From NCBI GenBank assembly GCA_035293045.1, contig DATDOY010000005.1, positions 1 to 20,043 of the forward strand: a stretch of DNA of 20,043 nucleotides, written 5' to 3'. This DNA is from DATDOY01 sp035293045 (GTDB lineage: Bacteria; Actinomycetota; Acidimicrobiia; IMCC26256; JACPCJ01). This document shows, one piece after another, positions 13,890 to 20,043 of this stretch. The first letter of the stretch is position 1. Each line of letters begins with the position of its first letter. The notes below the pieces were generated by a model that saw only the letters and a list, made by a program, of their open reading frames with translations, did no database searches and was not told where the DNA came from. The position numbers and the translations under genes are program-made.

Positions 13890-14792
13890 GTGGCTGCGCC
13901 CGATCGGACGCCGCGGGAGGTTCCTGTCGAGGCTCCGGTCGTGGAGTGGCCGCCGGTACGCTCGAACCTCTTGGATCCCGACCGGCGTCGAATCCTGCGA
14001 CTCGCCGCGCTCGGCGCCGCCACCCTCTCCGGCGGCGCCTATCTCCTCGTCGACCGCCTCCGTGGAAACGATCCGGGAGCGCGCGTTGCGTCGACGGACC
14101 GCGACACGACTACCGCGCCTCGCCGGTCGACACCGACGCAGACCGACGCGCCCGCGTCGCAGCCCGAGGTCACGAACACTGAGCCTCCGACGACCGCGAC
14201 GACCGTGGAGGCAAGCGAGGCCGTCATGCTCTGTCGGGAGGCGTGGGGAGCCGCTCCACCCACCCGCTCGGTCCCGCCCCATGAGATCACCGGACTCATG
14301 GTCCACCACACCGCCGTCGTCCTCGACGACAACCGAAAGTCGCCGGATCGCATCCGGGGCCACCAGCGCTACCACCAAAGCCACGACTTCGCCGACATCG
14401 CGTACCACGTGTTCATCGACGCCAACGGCAACGTCTACGAGGGGCGCGATCCGGCGGTCCCCGGTGAGACTTTCACGGACTACGACCCCACGGGGTGGTT
14501 CCTCGTCGTCTGCGAGGGGAACTTCGACGAGCAGCCCCTGCCCCAGCAGCAGCGCGACGCGTTGGCGCGGGTGCTCGCGTGGGCCTCGGCCCGCTACGGC
14601 GTAACCGCGGAGGCGATCGCCTCGCACCGCCAACACGCGCACACGCGCTGCCCCGGTGACGCCATCCACGCGCTCGTCGTCGACGGGACCATCGCCCGTC
14701 TCGCGCGCGACGCAGGGCGCGTCGACCTGCAGGAGATCTGCGGTCCTGAGGCCGATGAGCGCATCGCGGCGATCCGGTCGGGGACGCTCTAG
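13890..14792 (+). CDS. Tat-type secreted PGRP / amidase_2 peptidoglycan amidase
   Basis: 300 aa. An N-terminal DRRRILRLAALGAATLSGG (Arg pair near residues 32-34, then a ~18-residue hydrophobic stretch) looks like a Tat signal or anchor. A Thr/Pro-rich linker (about 65-108) follows. The PGRP/amidase_2 domain runs from LCREAWGA to CPGD, with zinc ligands His139 or His140 in MVHHTAV, His246 and Cys254 (spacing 8 as in T7 lysozyme). The family cleaves the MurNAc-L-Ala bond of peptidoglycan or binds it. GTG 13890 is the first usable start that keeps the Tat region; it has no clear ribosome site and the start may lie elsewhere. It is divergent from the sigma pair, suggesting a link to wall sensing (inference). 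Confidence 0.85.
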   Translation: MAAPDRTPREVPVEAPVVEWPPVRSNLLDPDRRRILRLAALGAATLSGGAYLLVDRLRGNDPGARVASTDRDTTTAPRRSTPTQTDAPASQPEVTNTEPPTTATTVEASEAVMLCREAWGAAPPTRSVPPHEITGLMVHHTAVVLDDNRKSPDRIRGHQRYHQSHDFADIAYHVFIDANGNVYEGRDPAVPGETFTDYDPTGWFLVVCEGNFDEQPLPQQQRDALARVLAWASARYGVTAEAIASHRQHAHTRCPGDAIHALVVDGTIARLARDAGRVDLQEICGPEADERIAAIRSGTL

Positions 14793-14820
14793 GAGTCGGG
14801 GCGCGGACGCGGCCCTTCAT

Positions 14821-14826
14821 TACGAT
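14821..14826 (+). promoter_or_regulatory. probable -10 element of the MaoC-like gene
   Basis: TACGAT, a good TAnnnT box, 28 nt after the amidase stop and 47 nt before GTG 14874. Transcription would begin near 14833, inside the inverted repeat that follows. No convincing -35. Confidence 0.45.
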
Positions 14827-14830
14827 GCCG

Positions 14831-14855
14831 GTTCCCGGCGGACCCGGCCGGGAAC
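14831..14855 (+). repeat. GC-rich inverted repeat in the MaoC leader
   Basis: GTTCCCGG (14831-14838) and CCGGGAAC (14848-14855) can form an 8-bp stem with a 9-nt loop. It lies between the TACGAT box and the ribosome site at 14863-14869. It could end amidase transcripts or fold at the extreme 5' end of the MaoC mRNA. No U run follows. Confidence 0.45.
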
Positions 14856-14862
14856 GGACATG

Positions 14863-14869
14863 AGAGGAG
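14863..14869 (+). promoter_or_regulatory. Shine-Dalgarno selecting GTG 14874
   Basis: AGAGGAG, 4 nt before GTG 14874, with no competing in-frame start nearby. Confidence 0.55.
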
Positions 14870-14873
14870 CGCC

Positions 14874-15350
14874 GTGACCACCAAGGCCGAACAGGCACTC
14901 GAGCTGATCCAGAAGCTCGCGGGATCCGAAGAGGGTGTCGGCGACTGGTTCACCATCGACCAGGACCGCATCAACGCCTTCGCCGAGGTGACCGAGGACC
15001 GTCAGTTCATCCACATCGATCCCGAGCGGGCGAAGGACACGCCCTTTGGCACGACCATCGCCCATGGCTTCCTGACCCTGTCGATGTTGAGCCACCTCGT
15101 GCAGTCGATCCGCCAGGATCCCGCGGCCTACGACGGCGCCGTGATGGGCATCAACTACGGGTTCGAGAAGGTGCGGTTCATTTCCCCCGTCAAGGTCGAC
15201 GCACGGATCAGGGCCCGGAGTGAGATCGTCGGCGCCGAGCTCAAGGACGTCAACACCATCCAGGTCACGCGTCGGATGACCATCGAGATCGACGGCGAAG
15301 CGAAGCCGGCCTGCGTGGCCGACTGGCTCACCCGCACCATGTACGCCTGA
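14874..15350 (+). CDS. MaoC-like (R)-specific enoyl hydratase / dehydratase
   Basis: 158 aa. Hot-dog fold of the MaoC type. The motif FAEVTEDRQFIHIDPERA holds the catalytic Asp and His of (R)-hydratases, followed by PFGTTIAHGFLTLSML, the second conserved block that lines the active site. These enzymes hydrate trans-2-enoyl-CoA to (R)-3-hydroxyacyl-CoA; the closest layout is the NodN/Rv0130 branch. The end (EGEAKPAC-like IDGEAKPACVADWL) matches the family's final strand. It has its own promoter and strong ribosome site. The acyl-CoA ligase and Rieske enzyme further right fit a lipid or sterol theme, though they are not in the same transcript. Acyl length preference unknown. Confidence 0.9.
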   Translation: MTTKAEQALELIQKLAGSEEGVGDWFTIDQDRINAFAEVTEDRQFIHIDPERAKDTPFGTTIAHGFLTLSMLSHLVQSIRQDPAAYDGAVMGINYGFEKVRFISPVKVDARIRARSEIVGAELKDVNTIQVTRRMTIEIDGEAKPACVADWLTRTMYA

Positions 15351-15362
15351 CCCTCGCTGTTC

Positions 15363-15377
15363 CTCCCATCTCGGGAG
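15363..15377 (+). terminator. weak hairpin after the MaoC gene
   Basis: CTCCC-atctc-GGGAG, 13 nt after the MaoC stop and before the LCP gene. The 5-bp stem without a U run makes this a weak terminator candidate. Confidence 0.25.
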
Positions 15378-15409
15378 AATTCAGCCTGAACCCGGCCGAA
15401 TCTGCCACG

Positions 15410-15536
15410 ATGCGAGATCGGCTCCCACCAGCGTCCCTTCGGCAATTCCTACGGCGCCCTCGCCCTCCTGATCGGCACGTTTCTCGGCCTCGGCGGATAC
15501 ACGCTCGCCATCCGAGCCTCCGCCGACGCCGACGTC
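15410..15536 (+). other. probable N-terminal part of the LCP gene, out of frame with its ATG
   Basis: In the frame of the downstream LCP domain (open from 15390) this stretch encodes a convincing membrane anchor, SYGALALLIGTFLGLGGYT, before the Pro-rich linker. That frame has no ATG, GTG or TTG before 15537, only CTG codons. An ATG at 15410, with GAATCT ending 6 nt before it (the spacing of other leaderless starts here), is in a different frame. One surplus base, for example in the CCC at 15424-15426, would join them as MRDRLHQRPFGNSYGAL. So either a real frameshift, a sequencing error, or a CTG start at 15402. Confidence 0.55.
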
Positions 15537-16550
15537 GTGGTCGGGGTCCCGCACGCCACCTCCACTCCTCTTCCCGCCCCATCGGTGCCGCTCCCGCCAC
15601 CACCCGCACCTCCTCCGGCCGAGGTTCGGGGGGCCACGGTTGCTCGCCCGCCCGCACCACCGGTCGCGCCCATTCCCATTCCGGCCGGGCAGCCCTGGCC
15701 GGCGCCCATCCCATTCACGAGCACGATCGCGGTGCCCGACCGCCTCGTCTTCGTCCTCGCCATCGGATCCGATGCGCGACCGGGTCAGGACCCTGCGTCG
15801 GCTCGGGGCGATTCGCTGCACCTTCTCGCCGTCAACCCCCAGAGCGGACAGGGAACCATCGTCGGGTTTCCCCGCGACTCGTGGGTCGACGTGCCCGGGC
15901 ACGGACGCCAGAAGATCAACAGCGCGCTCGCTCTCGGCGGGCCCGACCTCATGGCGCAGACCGTTCGCCAGCTCACGGGATTACCCGTCGACTACTACGT
16001 CGTGACCGGCTTCGAGGGCTTCGAGCGTCTGATCGACGACCTCGGGGGCGTCGACGTTCCCGTACCGCAGCGGATGAACGATAAGGCGTCCGGGGCCCGC
16101 TTCGAAGCCGGCTGGAACCGCCTCGGCGGCCAGGGAGCGCTCGCCTTCGCCCGCAATCGCAAGGACACCCCCCACGGCGACCTCAGTCGATCGGCCAATC
16201 AGGGCATCGTCATCCTCTCCGCCCTCGCCAAGATGCGAGGCGAGGTCGGCGACGACGGCGCGCTGATGCAATGGGTCGACGTCCTGACCCGCCACGTCCG
16301 TCTCGACGTCCCGTTGGAAGCGCTCCCACCGCTCGCCGCCCTCGCTCGGGGCCTCGATCCTTCCCGCGTCCACAACGTCGTCGTTCCCGGCACGCCGGGA
16401 CGCGCCGGGCGGGCGTCGGTCGTGCACCTCGACCCGGCGGCCGCGAACGCCCTGTTCGTCGACCTCCGCGACGACGCCGTCATCGGGAGCGCGGAGACCG
16501 CGCCACCGGCGCAACCCCCAGAGTCCGACACGCCGCCGCCCGCGCCGTAG
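15537..16550 (+). CDS. LytR-CpsA-Psr (LCP) family cell-wall glycopolymer ligase
   Basis: 337 aa from the first standard in-frame start, GTG 15537, but the true protein very likely begins upstream with a membrane anchor. A Pro/Ala linker (~7-55) leads into the LCP domain: IGSDARPGQ, ARGDSLHLLAV, FPRDSWVDVPG, QKINSALALGG, DLGGVDVPVP and ALAFARNRKDTPHGDLSRSANQ, carrying the conserved Asp/Arg residues that bind polyprenyl pyrophosphate and magnesium. LCP enzymes transfer teichoic-acid-like or arabinogalactan chains from the lipid carrier to peptidoglycan on the outer membrane face. The end is Pro-rich. Without the anchor the enzyme would be misplaced, which argues for the upstream extension. It follows the MaoC gene by 60-190 bp. 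Confidence 0.9.
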   Translation: MVGVPHATSTPLPAPSVPLPPPPAPPPAEVRGATVARPPAPPVAPIPIPAGQPWPAPIPFTSTIAVPDRLVFVLAIGSDARPGQDPASARGDSLHLLAVNPQSGQGTIVGFPRDSWVDVPGHGRQKINSALALGGPDLMAQTVRQLTGLPVDYYVVTGFEGFERLIDDLGGVDVPVPQRMNDKASGARFEAGWNRLGGQGALAFARNRKDTPHGDLSRSANQGIVILSALAKMRGEVGDDGALMQWVDVLTRHVRLDVPLEALPPLAALARGLDPSRVHNVVVPGTPGRAGRASVVHLDPAAANALFVDLRDDAVIGSAETAPPAQPPESDTPPPAP

Positions 16551-16578
16551 CGGGGGCCGGGCGGCTTTCCCCCTCACG

Positions 16579-16584
16579 TAGGGT
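16579..16584 (+). promoter_or_regulatory. leaderless -10 element of the DUF1330-like gene
   Basis: TAGGGT, 7 nt before ATG 16592, with no Shine-Dalgarno between. The same spacing is seen at other starts in this window. Confidence 0.55.
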
Positions 16585-16591
16585 GTCGTGG

Positions 16592-16927
16592 ATGGAGTCC
16601 GGCCAGCGCTTCGCCGTCCTCGTCTTCCAGAAGTACGTCGAGGGCGCCGACATCGAGGAGCGCCTGCGCGACTACACCGACCGCATGCTCTATCTCATCG
16701 AGCGCGTCGGCGGCCGCATCGCGTGGTCGGGCCGCCCGATCGGAGTGGTTGCCGGCGACAGCGCCAACAGCTGGGACGTCGTGATCATCGTCGAGTACCC
16801 GACCCCGGAGGCGGCCATGCGGCTCACGAGCGATCCGGAATACATCGAGGCGATGGAGGCGCGCTCGGCCGCCATCGACCGCTTCGAGATCCACGCGTGC
16901 ATTCCCGTCATCGACGCCCCTCGCTGA
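16592..16927 (+). CDS. DUF1330-like dimeric alpha/beta-barrel protein
   Basis: 111 aa. Starts with a short strand FAVLVFQKY. A long helix (IEERLRDYTDRMLYLIERV), the GGRIAWSGRPIGVVAG hairpin, strand SWDVVIIVEYPTPEAAMRL and a final helix with YIEAMEARSAAID follow. This matches the DUF1330 / EthD-like ferredoxin fold: a substrate-shape protein of unknown reaction, usually a dimer. The ATG is set by the TAGGGT box 7 nt upstream. It ends 1 nt before the stop of the convergent acyl-CoA ligase. No role can be given from context. Confidence 0.8.
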   Translation: MESGQRFAVLVFQKYVEGADIEERLRDYTDRMLYLIERVGGRIAWSGRPIGVVAGDSANSWDVVIIVEYPTPEAAMRLTSDPEYIEAMEARSAAIDRFEIHACIPVIDAPR

Positions 16928-16928
16928 G

Positions 16929-18461
16929 TCACACCTGGCGGTCCCGCCCCTCCCAGTAGGGCGAGCGGAGCTTGAACTTCTGGAGCTTGCCGGTGGCCGT
17001 CCTCGCGAGTTCGTCACGAAACTCGACCGACGTCGGGCACTTGAAGTGGGCCAATCGCTCACGGCAGAACGCGATGAGGTCGGCCTCGGTGGCGGGTTGG
17101 CCCGGGGCGAGCACCACGAGCGCCTTCACCGTCTCGCCCCACTGTTCGTCGGGCACACCGATCACGGCCACCTCGGACACCGCGGGATGAGAAAACAGGA
17201 CGTCCTCGATCTCGATCGACGAAACGTTTTCGCCACCCGAGATGATGACGTCCTTTTTCCGATCGGAGATCGTCAGATATCCCTCGTCGTCGAGGACGCC
17301 CCCATCGCCGGTGTGGAACCACCCGTCCACAATGGCCTCGGCGGTGGCGTCGGGCTGTTCCCAGTATCCCTCGAGCACGTGATTGCCCCGGGCCACCACC
17401 TCCCCCTGCGGATCGACATCGACCTGGATGCCGAGCACCGGCGCCCCCGCGCGGCTCAACAGGCGGGCCCGCTCGGGCGGTGAAGCGCCGTCCCATTCGG
17501 CCCGGCCGCGGTTCATCGTGAGCAGCGGCGACGTCTCGGTGAGCCCATAGATCTGGATGAACTCCCAGTTCAACTCGGTCTCCACGCGCTCGATCGTCTG
17601 CGTGGGCGGCGGCGCTCCGGCCACGACGATCCGCGTGCGTCCCGCGCCAGGGATGTCTCCGTCCCACGACGAGGCGGCGTCGAGGATGGCGGCGACCACC
17701 GCCGGAGCACCGCACAGCAGCGTGACCCCGTGGCGCTCGATGCGGCGAAGGATCTCCGCACCATCGACCTTGCGCAGCACCACCTGCTGGGCGCCCATGC
17801 CGGCGAGGACGTACGGCATGCCCCACCCATTGCAGTGAAACATCGGCAAGGTGTGGAGGTACACGTCGCGATCGGTGACGCCGGCCTGGAGGCCGAACAC
17901 GGTCGCGTTGAGCCAGACGTTGCGGTGCGTGAGCTGGACGCCCTTCGGGCGCGCGGTGGTCCCGCTCGTGTAGTTGATCGTGGCCGGCGCGCCCTCGTCG
18001 GTGACCCACGGCTCTGGCTCCACATCCCACCGAAGCAGTTCGGCGTCGCTCTCGGTGCCGATCACATAACGCCGCTTGCACTCGACGTTGGAGAGCGAGT
18101 CTTCCAACTCCGGATCGACGAGCAACATCGACGCCCCGCTGTGGTCGACGATGTACGACACCTCGTCCTCGTTGAGGCGGAAGTTGATCGGCACCAGGAT
18201 TCGCCCGAATCCACTCACGCCGAAGAACGACGTGAGCAATCTGCCGGCGTTCTGCGACACGATCGCAACCCGCTCACCCTGATGGACGCCAAGAGCATCG
18301 AGCCCCGCCGCCTGCGCGCGTGCGCGGGCACCGACCTGCGCCCAGGTCAACTTACCGAGCGTCGACGCCGGTTGGTCGGGTTCGTCGACCACGCCGACGC
18401 GGGAGCCGTACACGGCCTCCGCTCGATCGAGGAAGTCCCGGACCGTCAATGGGACAAACAT
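16929..18461 (-). CDS. AMP-forming acyl-CoA synthetase (FadD-like)
   Basis: 510 aa. ANL superfamily: activates a carboxylic acid with ATP to the acyl-AMP and then to acyl-CoA. The P-loop-like YTSGTTARPKGVQLTHRN (about 171-188), YGLTETSP, GWFHTGDGG and DRKKDVIISGGENVSS (hinge region) are all present. The catalytic Lys lies in the last block RTATGKLQKFKLR near the C terminus. Domains are complete and of normal size. The substrate could be medium/long-chain or branched fatty acids; residues do not decide. ATG 18461 has AGGGGGAG just before it. The small Cys-rich gene lies upstream on the same strand, 108 bp away. Confidence 0.92.
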   Translation of the reverse strand: MFVPLTVRDFLDRAEAVYGSRVGVVDEPDQPASTLGKLTWAQVGARARAQAAGLDALGVHQGERVAIVSQNAGRLLTSFFGVSGFGRILVPINFRLNEDEVSYIVDHSGASMLLVDPELEDSLSNVECKRRYVIGTESDAELLRWDVEPEPWVTDEGAPATINYTSGTTARPKGVQLTHRNVWLNATVFGLQAGVTDRDVYLHTLPMFHCNGWGMPYVLAGMGAQQVVLRKVDGAEILRRIERHGVTLLCGAPAVVAAILDAASSWDGDIPGAGRTRIVVAGAPPPTQTIERVETELNWEFIQIYGLTETSPLLTMNRGRAEWDGASPPERARLLSRAGAPVLGIQVDVDPQGEVVARGNHVLEGYWEQPDATAEAIVDGWFHTGDGGVLDDEGYLTISDRKKDVIISGGENVSSIEIEDVLFSHPAVSEVAVIGVPDEQWGETVKALVVLAPGQPATEADLIAFCRERLAHFKCPTSVEFRDELARTATGKLQKFKLRSPYWEGRDRQV

Positions 18462-18540
18462 GGCTCCCCCTTCGGGATGGCGACCGAGCGCCCGCGCCGA
18501 CGCACGTCGTCAGTGAGGATGCGGATGGTCGTGATCTGCG

Positions 18541-18557
18541 GAGCCCTCACGGGGCTC
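18541..18557 (-). terminator. hairpin after the small Cys-rich gene
   Basis: GAGCCC-CGTGA-GGGCTC on the minus strand, a 6-bp perfect stem with a 5-nt loop, 12 nt after the stop of the 18570-18722 gene and 79 nt before the acyl-CoA ligase start. No U run; candidate terminator only. Confidence 0.35.
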
Positions 18558-18569
18558 GTCGGCGCCCCG

Positions 18570-18722
18570 TCAGCACCCAGGCTCGCCGTGGTTCCCACAG
18601 CAGTTCCTGCGTTTCTTCGCCTTGAGCGCGTTGTTCCGGAGCGCGAGGCGCACCTTCTCGAATACGGAGCCATCCCAGTCTCGCCAGTTGCGGAGTGAGG
18701 TCCGGAAGCTCGGCTCATCCAT
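18570..18722 (-). CDS. 50-aa Cys/Lys-rich small protein (CCGNHGEPGC end)
   Basis: A short open frame from ATG 18722 to TGA 18570-18572. The product has an acidic/aromatic N-terminal part (MDEPSFRTSLRNWRDWDG), an amphipathic Arg/Lys helix (SVFEKVRLALRNNALKAKKRR), and ends in CCGNHGEPGC. Cys41, Cys42, His45 and Cys50 could bind a metal. I believe similar short proteins occur in other actinobacteria, but I cannot name a family and could not search. The case for a real gene is the protein-like composition and a TAGGGT box exactly 6 nt before the ATG, the same leaderless spacing as the annotated genes. It lies antisense to nothing conserved. Function unknown. Confidence 0.6.
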   Translation of the reverse strand: MDEPSFRTSLRNWRDWDGSVFEKVRLALRNNALKAKKRRNCCGNHGEPGC

Positions 18723-18728
18723 GGCCGA

Positions 18729-18734
18729 ACCCTA
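18729..18734 (-). promoter_or_regulatory. leaderless -10 element of the small Cys-rich gene
   Basis: TAGGGT on the minus strand, 6 nt before ATG 18722. Same box sequence as the one at 16579-16584. Confidence 0.5.
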
Positions 18735-18873
18735 CTCGCCACCCCATGAGCGTTCCTCGGGCTCGGTCGCGTCGCGGACGCGATCCCCGGTCCGGACGAC
18801 GTGCGCGCTCGTCGGCGAGTCCCCGGGTGACGTCGAGGATGCGCGTCGGGCCCGCGAACGGCATCATGGATGC

Positions 18874-20004
18874 ATGTCCGCCGCCGAGTCGACGAGCCCT
18901 CGCCGCTCGTCCGTTGCCTTTCCGAAGCGGTGGTGGTATCCGGCGTGCCGGTCGACAGAGTTGGGGCGCAAGCCACTCGGCATCCGCCTGATGGACACCC
19001 CGCTCGTGATCTTCCGCGACCAGCGCGGCGGCGTAGGCGCCCTGTTGGATCGCTGCCCACATCGCAATTATCCGTTGTCTCTCGGGCGCGTTACCTCCGC
19101 CGGCACCCTTGAGTGCGGATACCACGGATGGCAGTTCGACGAGTGCGGGAACTGCGCGCTGGTACCCGGCCTTTTGGACGAACGGTCGGCCGCGGCCGAG
19201 AACCGGCGCGTCCCGTCGCACCCAGCCCTTGAACGCGACGGCGTGGTGTGGGTGTGGGGTGAGCCGGAAGGAACGCCGGACCGGGAGCCGTTCGCCCTCC
19301 CACGGTTCGAACCCGGCCGCGGCACGGGCGAGACCGTGTTCCGATGCGACCTCGACTGCACCATGCATGCCGCGCTCGAGAACGCGCTCGACGTTCCCCA
19401 CACTGCGTTCTTGCATCGGGGCATCTTCCGCGGGGCCGACCCCAAGCCCATCACGGCCGTCCGGCGCGAGCTCGACGGCGGCGTCGAGGCCCAGTACCTC
19501 GGCGAGCCCGTCGGCATGGGACCGATTCGCGCTCGCGCCGGCTCCGCTCGGACGTTCGACCACTGGGACCGCTTCTATCTCCCGTCGATCGCCCAGGTGG
19601 AGTACGCGGTCGACGGGTGGTTTCGCATCGTGAACACCATCCTTCACCTGCCGCTGTCCCCGTATCGGACGAGGGCGTGGTTCGTCGTGCGGTACTGGTC
19701 GCGCCTTCCCGCGGCGCTCATCAAGCCGGTCGTGCTCGGACGCGGGAAGCAGATCCTCGGACAGGACGCTCGCGCCTTGGCCCGCCAGACCGAACGCATC
19801 CGCGGCCTCGGAGGCGAGCGCTACACATCCACCGACCTCGACGTCCTCGGCAACGCCATCTGGCGCCTCATGCGCCAGGCCGAGCGGGTCGAGTCGGGCG
19901 TTCTCGGTGACGAGACCACGCCGGCCTCAGGCAACGGCGGAACGGGCGGCAACGGCGACGGCGCCGAGGCGCTCGTCGAGCGCACCATCACCTTCGAAGT
20001 GTGA
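18874..20004 (+). CDS. Rieske [2Fe-2S] non-heme iron oxygenase, alpha-subunit type
   Basis: 376 aa. The N-terminal Rieske domain holds the cluster ligands Cys61-Pro-His63 and Cys81-x2-His84 (CPHRNYPL, CGYHGWQF). The catalytic domain has the mononuclear iron motif ENALDVPHTAFLH with Asp173 as bridge and His176/His181 as ligands, and Asp298 in GQDARALARQ as a likely third ligand. Such enzymes hydroxylate, demethylate or desaturate aromatic, sterol or pheophorbide-like substrates using electrons from a separate reductase, not found here. A Gly/Asn-rich linker (GNGGTGGNGDG) precedes the last residues. ATG 18874 has CATCAT 6 nt upstream, a weak leaderless box. Only ~40 bp of non-coding sequence follow to the window end. 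Confidence 0.9.
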   Translation: MSAAESTSPRRSSVAFPKRWWYPACRSTELGRKPLGIRLMDTPLVIFRDQRGGVGALLDRCPHRNYPLSLGRVTSAGTLECGYHGWQFDECGNCALVPGLLDERSAAAENRRVPSHPALERDGVVWVWGEPEGTPDREPFALPRFEPGRGTGETVFRCDLDCTMHAALENALDVPHTAFLHRGIFRGADPKPITAVRRELDGGVEAQYLGEPVGMGPIRARAGSARTFDHWDRFYLPSIAQVEYAVDGWFRIVNTILHLPLSPYRTRAWFVVRYWSRLPAALIKPVVLGRGKQILGQDARALARQTERIRGLGGERYTSTDLDVLGNAIWRLMRQAERVESGVLGDETTPASGNGGTGGNGDGAEALVERTITFEV

Positions 20005-20043
20005 CGCCGACGCCCGGGTCGCGCTCGGAAGGCGCACGCGTCG

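Noticed and set aside
16552..16573. GGGGG ... CCCCC pairing after the LCP stop as a terminator
   Set aside because: The loop is long and unstructured, there is no U run, and it immediately precedes the -10 of the next gene.
18622..18873. 84-codon upstream extension of the Rieske protein
   Set aside because: The extension lies antisense to the Cys-rich small gene and has basic, low-complexity sequence. The Rieske fold is complete from ATG 18874.
18446..19060. 204-codon minus-strand frame spanning the acyl-CoA ligase start and the Rieske start
   Set aside because: Low-complexity Arg/Ser/Thr/Gly product, antisense to the Rieske N terminus; no motif and no start signal.

Overview
The window is about 20 kb of very GC-rich, densely packed bacterial chromosome, with strong G/C bias at third codon positions and long spurious open frames antisense to the real genes. 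Several things point to an actinobacterium, most likely of the Acidimicrobiia type (inference): a cofC/fbiD-like gene for coenzyme F420, an LCP cell-wall ligase, HU with a basic tail, ECF sigma factors, and TAnnnT -10 boxes lying 6-7 nt before start codons (leaderless mRNAs). I saw no tRNA, rRNA, CRISPR array, insertion sequence or prophage gene.

Layout. 1-413 (-) is the 5' part of a P-loop kinase-like gene cut by the window edge. 510-1772 (-) is a nitrilase-superfamily amidohydrolase with an unusual C-terminal half. It diverges over only 22 bp from a GH38 alpha-mannosidase (1795-4560, +). 7440-4557 (-) is a coupled unit: a PlsC-like acyltransferase, gpsA, and an unrecognised, glycosidase-like gene whose tail overlaps the mannosidase tail. 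A shared palindromic -10 then separates it from a rightward unit (7477-9998): metallophosphoesterase, a small ABM-like protein, CofC and a LmbE/PIG-L deacetylase. An HU gene (9999-10322, -) diverges from a 77-aa unknown plus an Fpg/Nei DNA glycosylase (10408-11493, +). Next come two tandem ECF-sigma-like genes (13806-11511, -). The second fuses sigma regions 2 and 4 to a zinc-finger anti-sigma domain, one membrane helix and an acidic/proline-rich outer tail. The first is a paralogue with no clear region 4. Divergent from them are a Tat-type secreted PGRP/amidase_2 protein, a MaoC-like hydratase, an LCP ligase whose N-terminal membrane anchor has no start codon in frame, and a DUF1330-like protein (to 16927, +). 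The right end holds an acyl-CoA synthetase (18461-16929, -), a short Cys-rich protein gene (18722-18570, -) and a Rieske oxygenase (18874-20004, +).

How the genes fit together. Lipid and envelope functions recur: PlsC and GpsA make glycerophospholipid precursors, the LCP protein and the amidase act on the wall, and the sigma/anti-sigma fusion could sense the envelope (inference from topology and neighbours). MaoC hydratase, acyl-CoA ligase and Rieske oxygenase fit acyl-CoA or sterol/aromatic metabolism. CofC and LmbE imply F420 and a GlcNAc-type deacetylation, but their partner genes are not in this window.

The most interesting points are the single-chain sigma/anti-sigma membrane protein with its truncated paralogue, two divergent promoters with overlapping symmetric -10 elements, the duplicated half of the nitrilase, the apparent one-base frameshift at the LCP anchor, and the short Cys-rich leaderless gene at 18570-18722.
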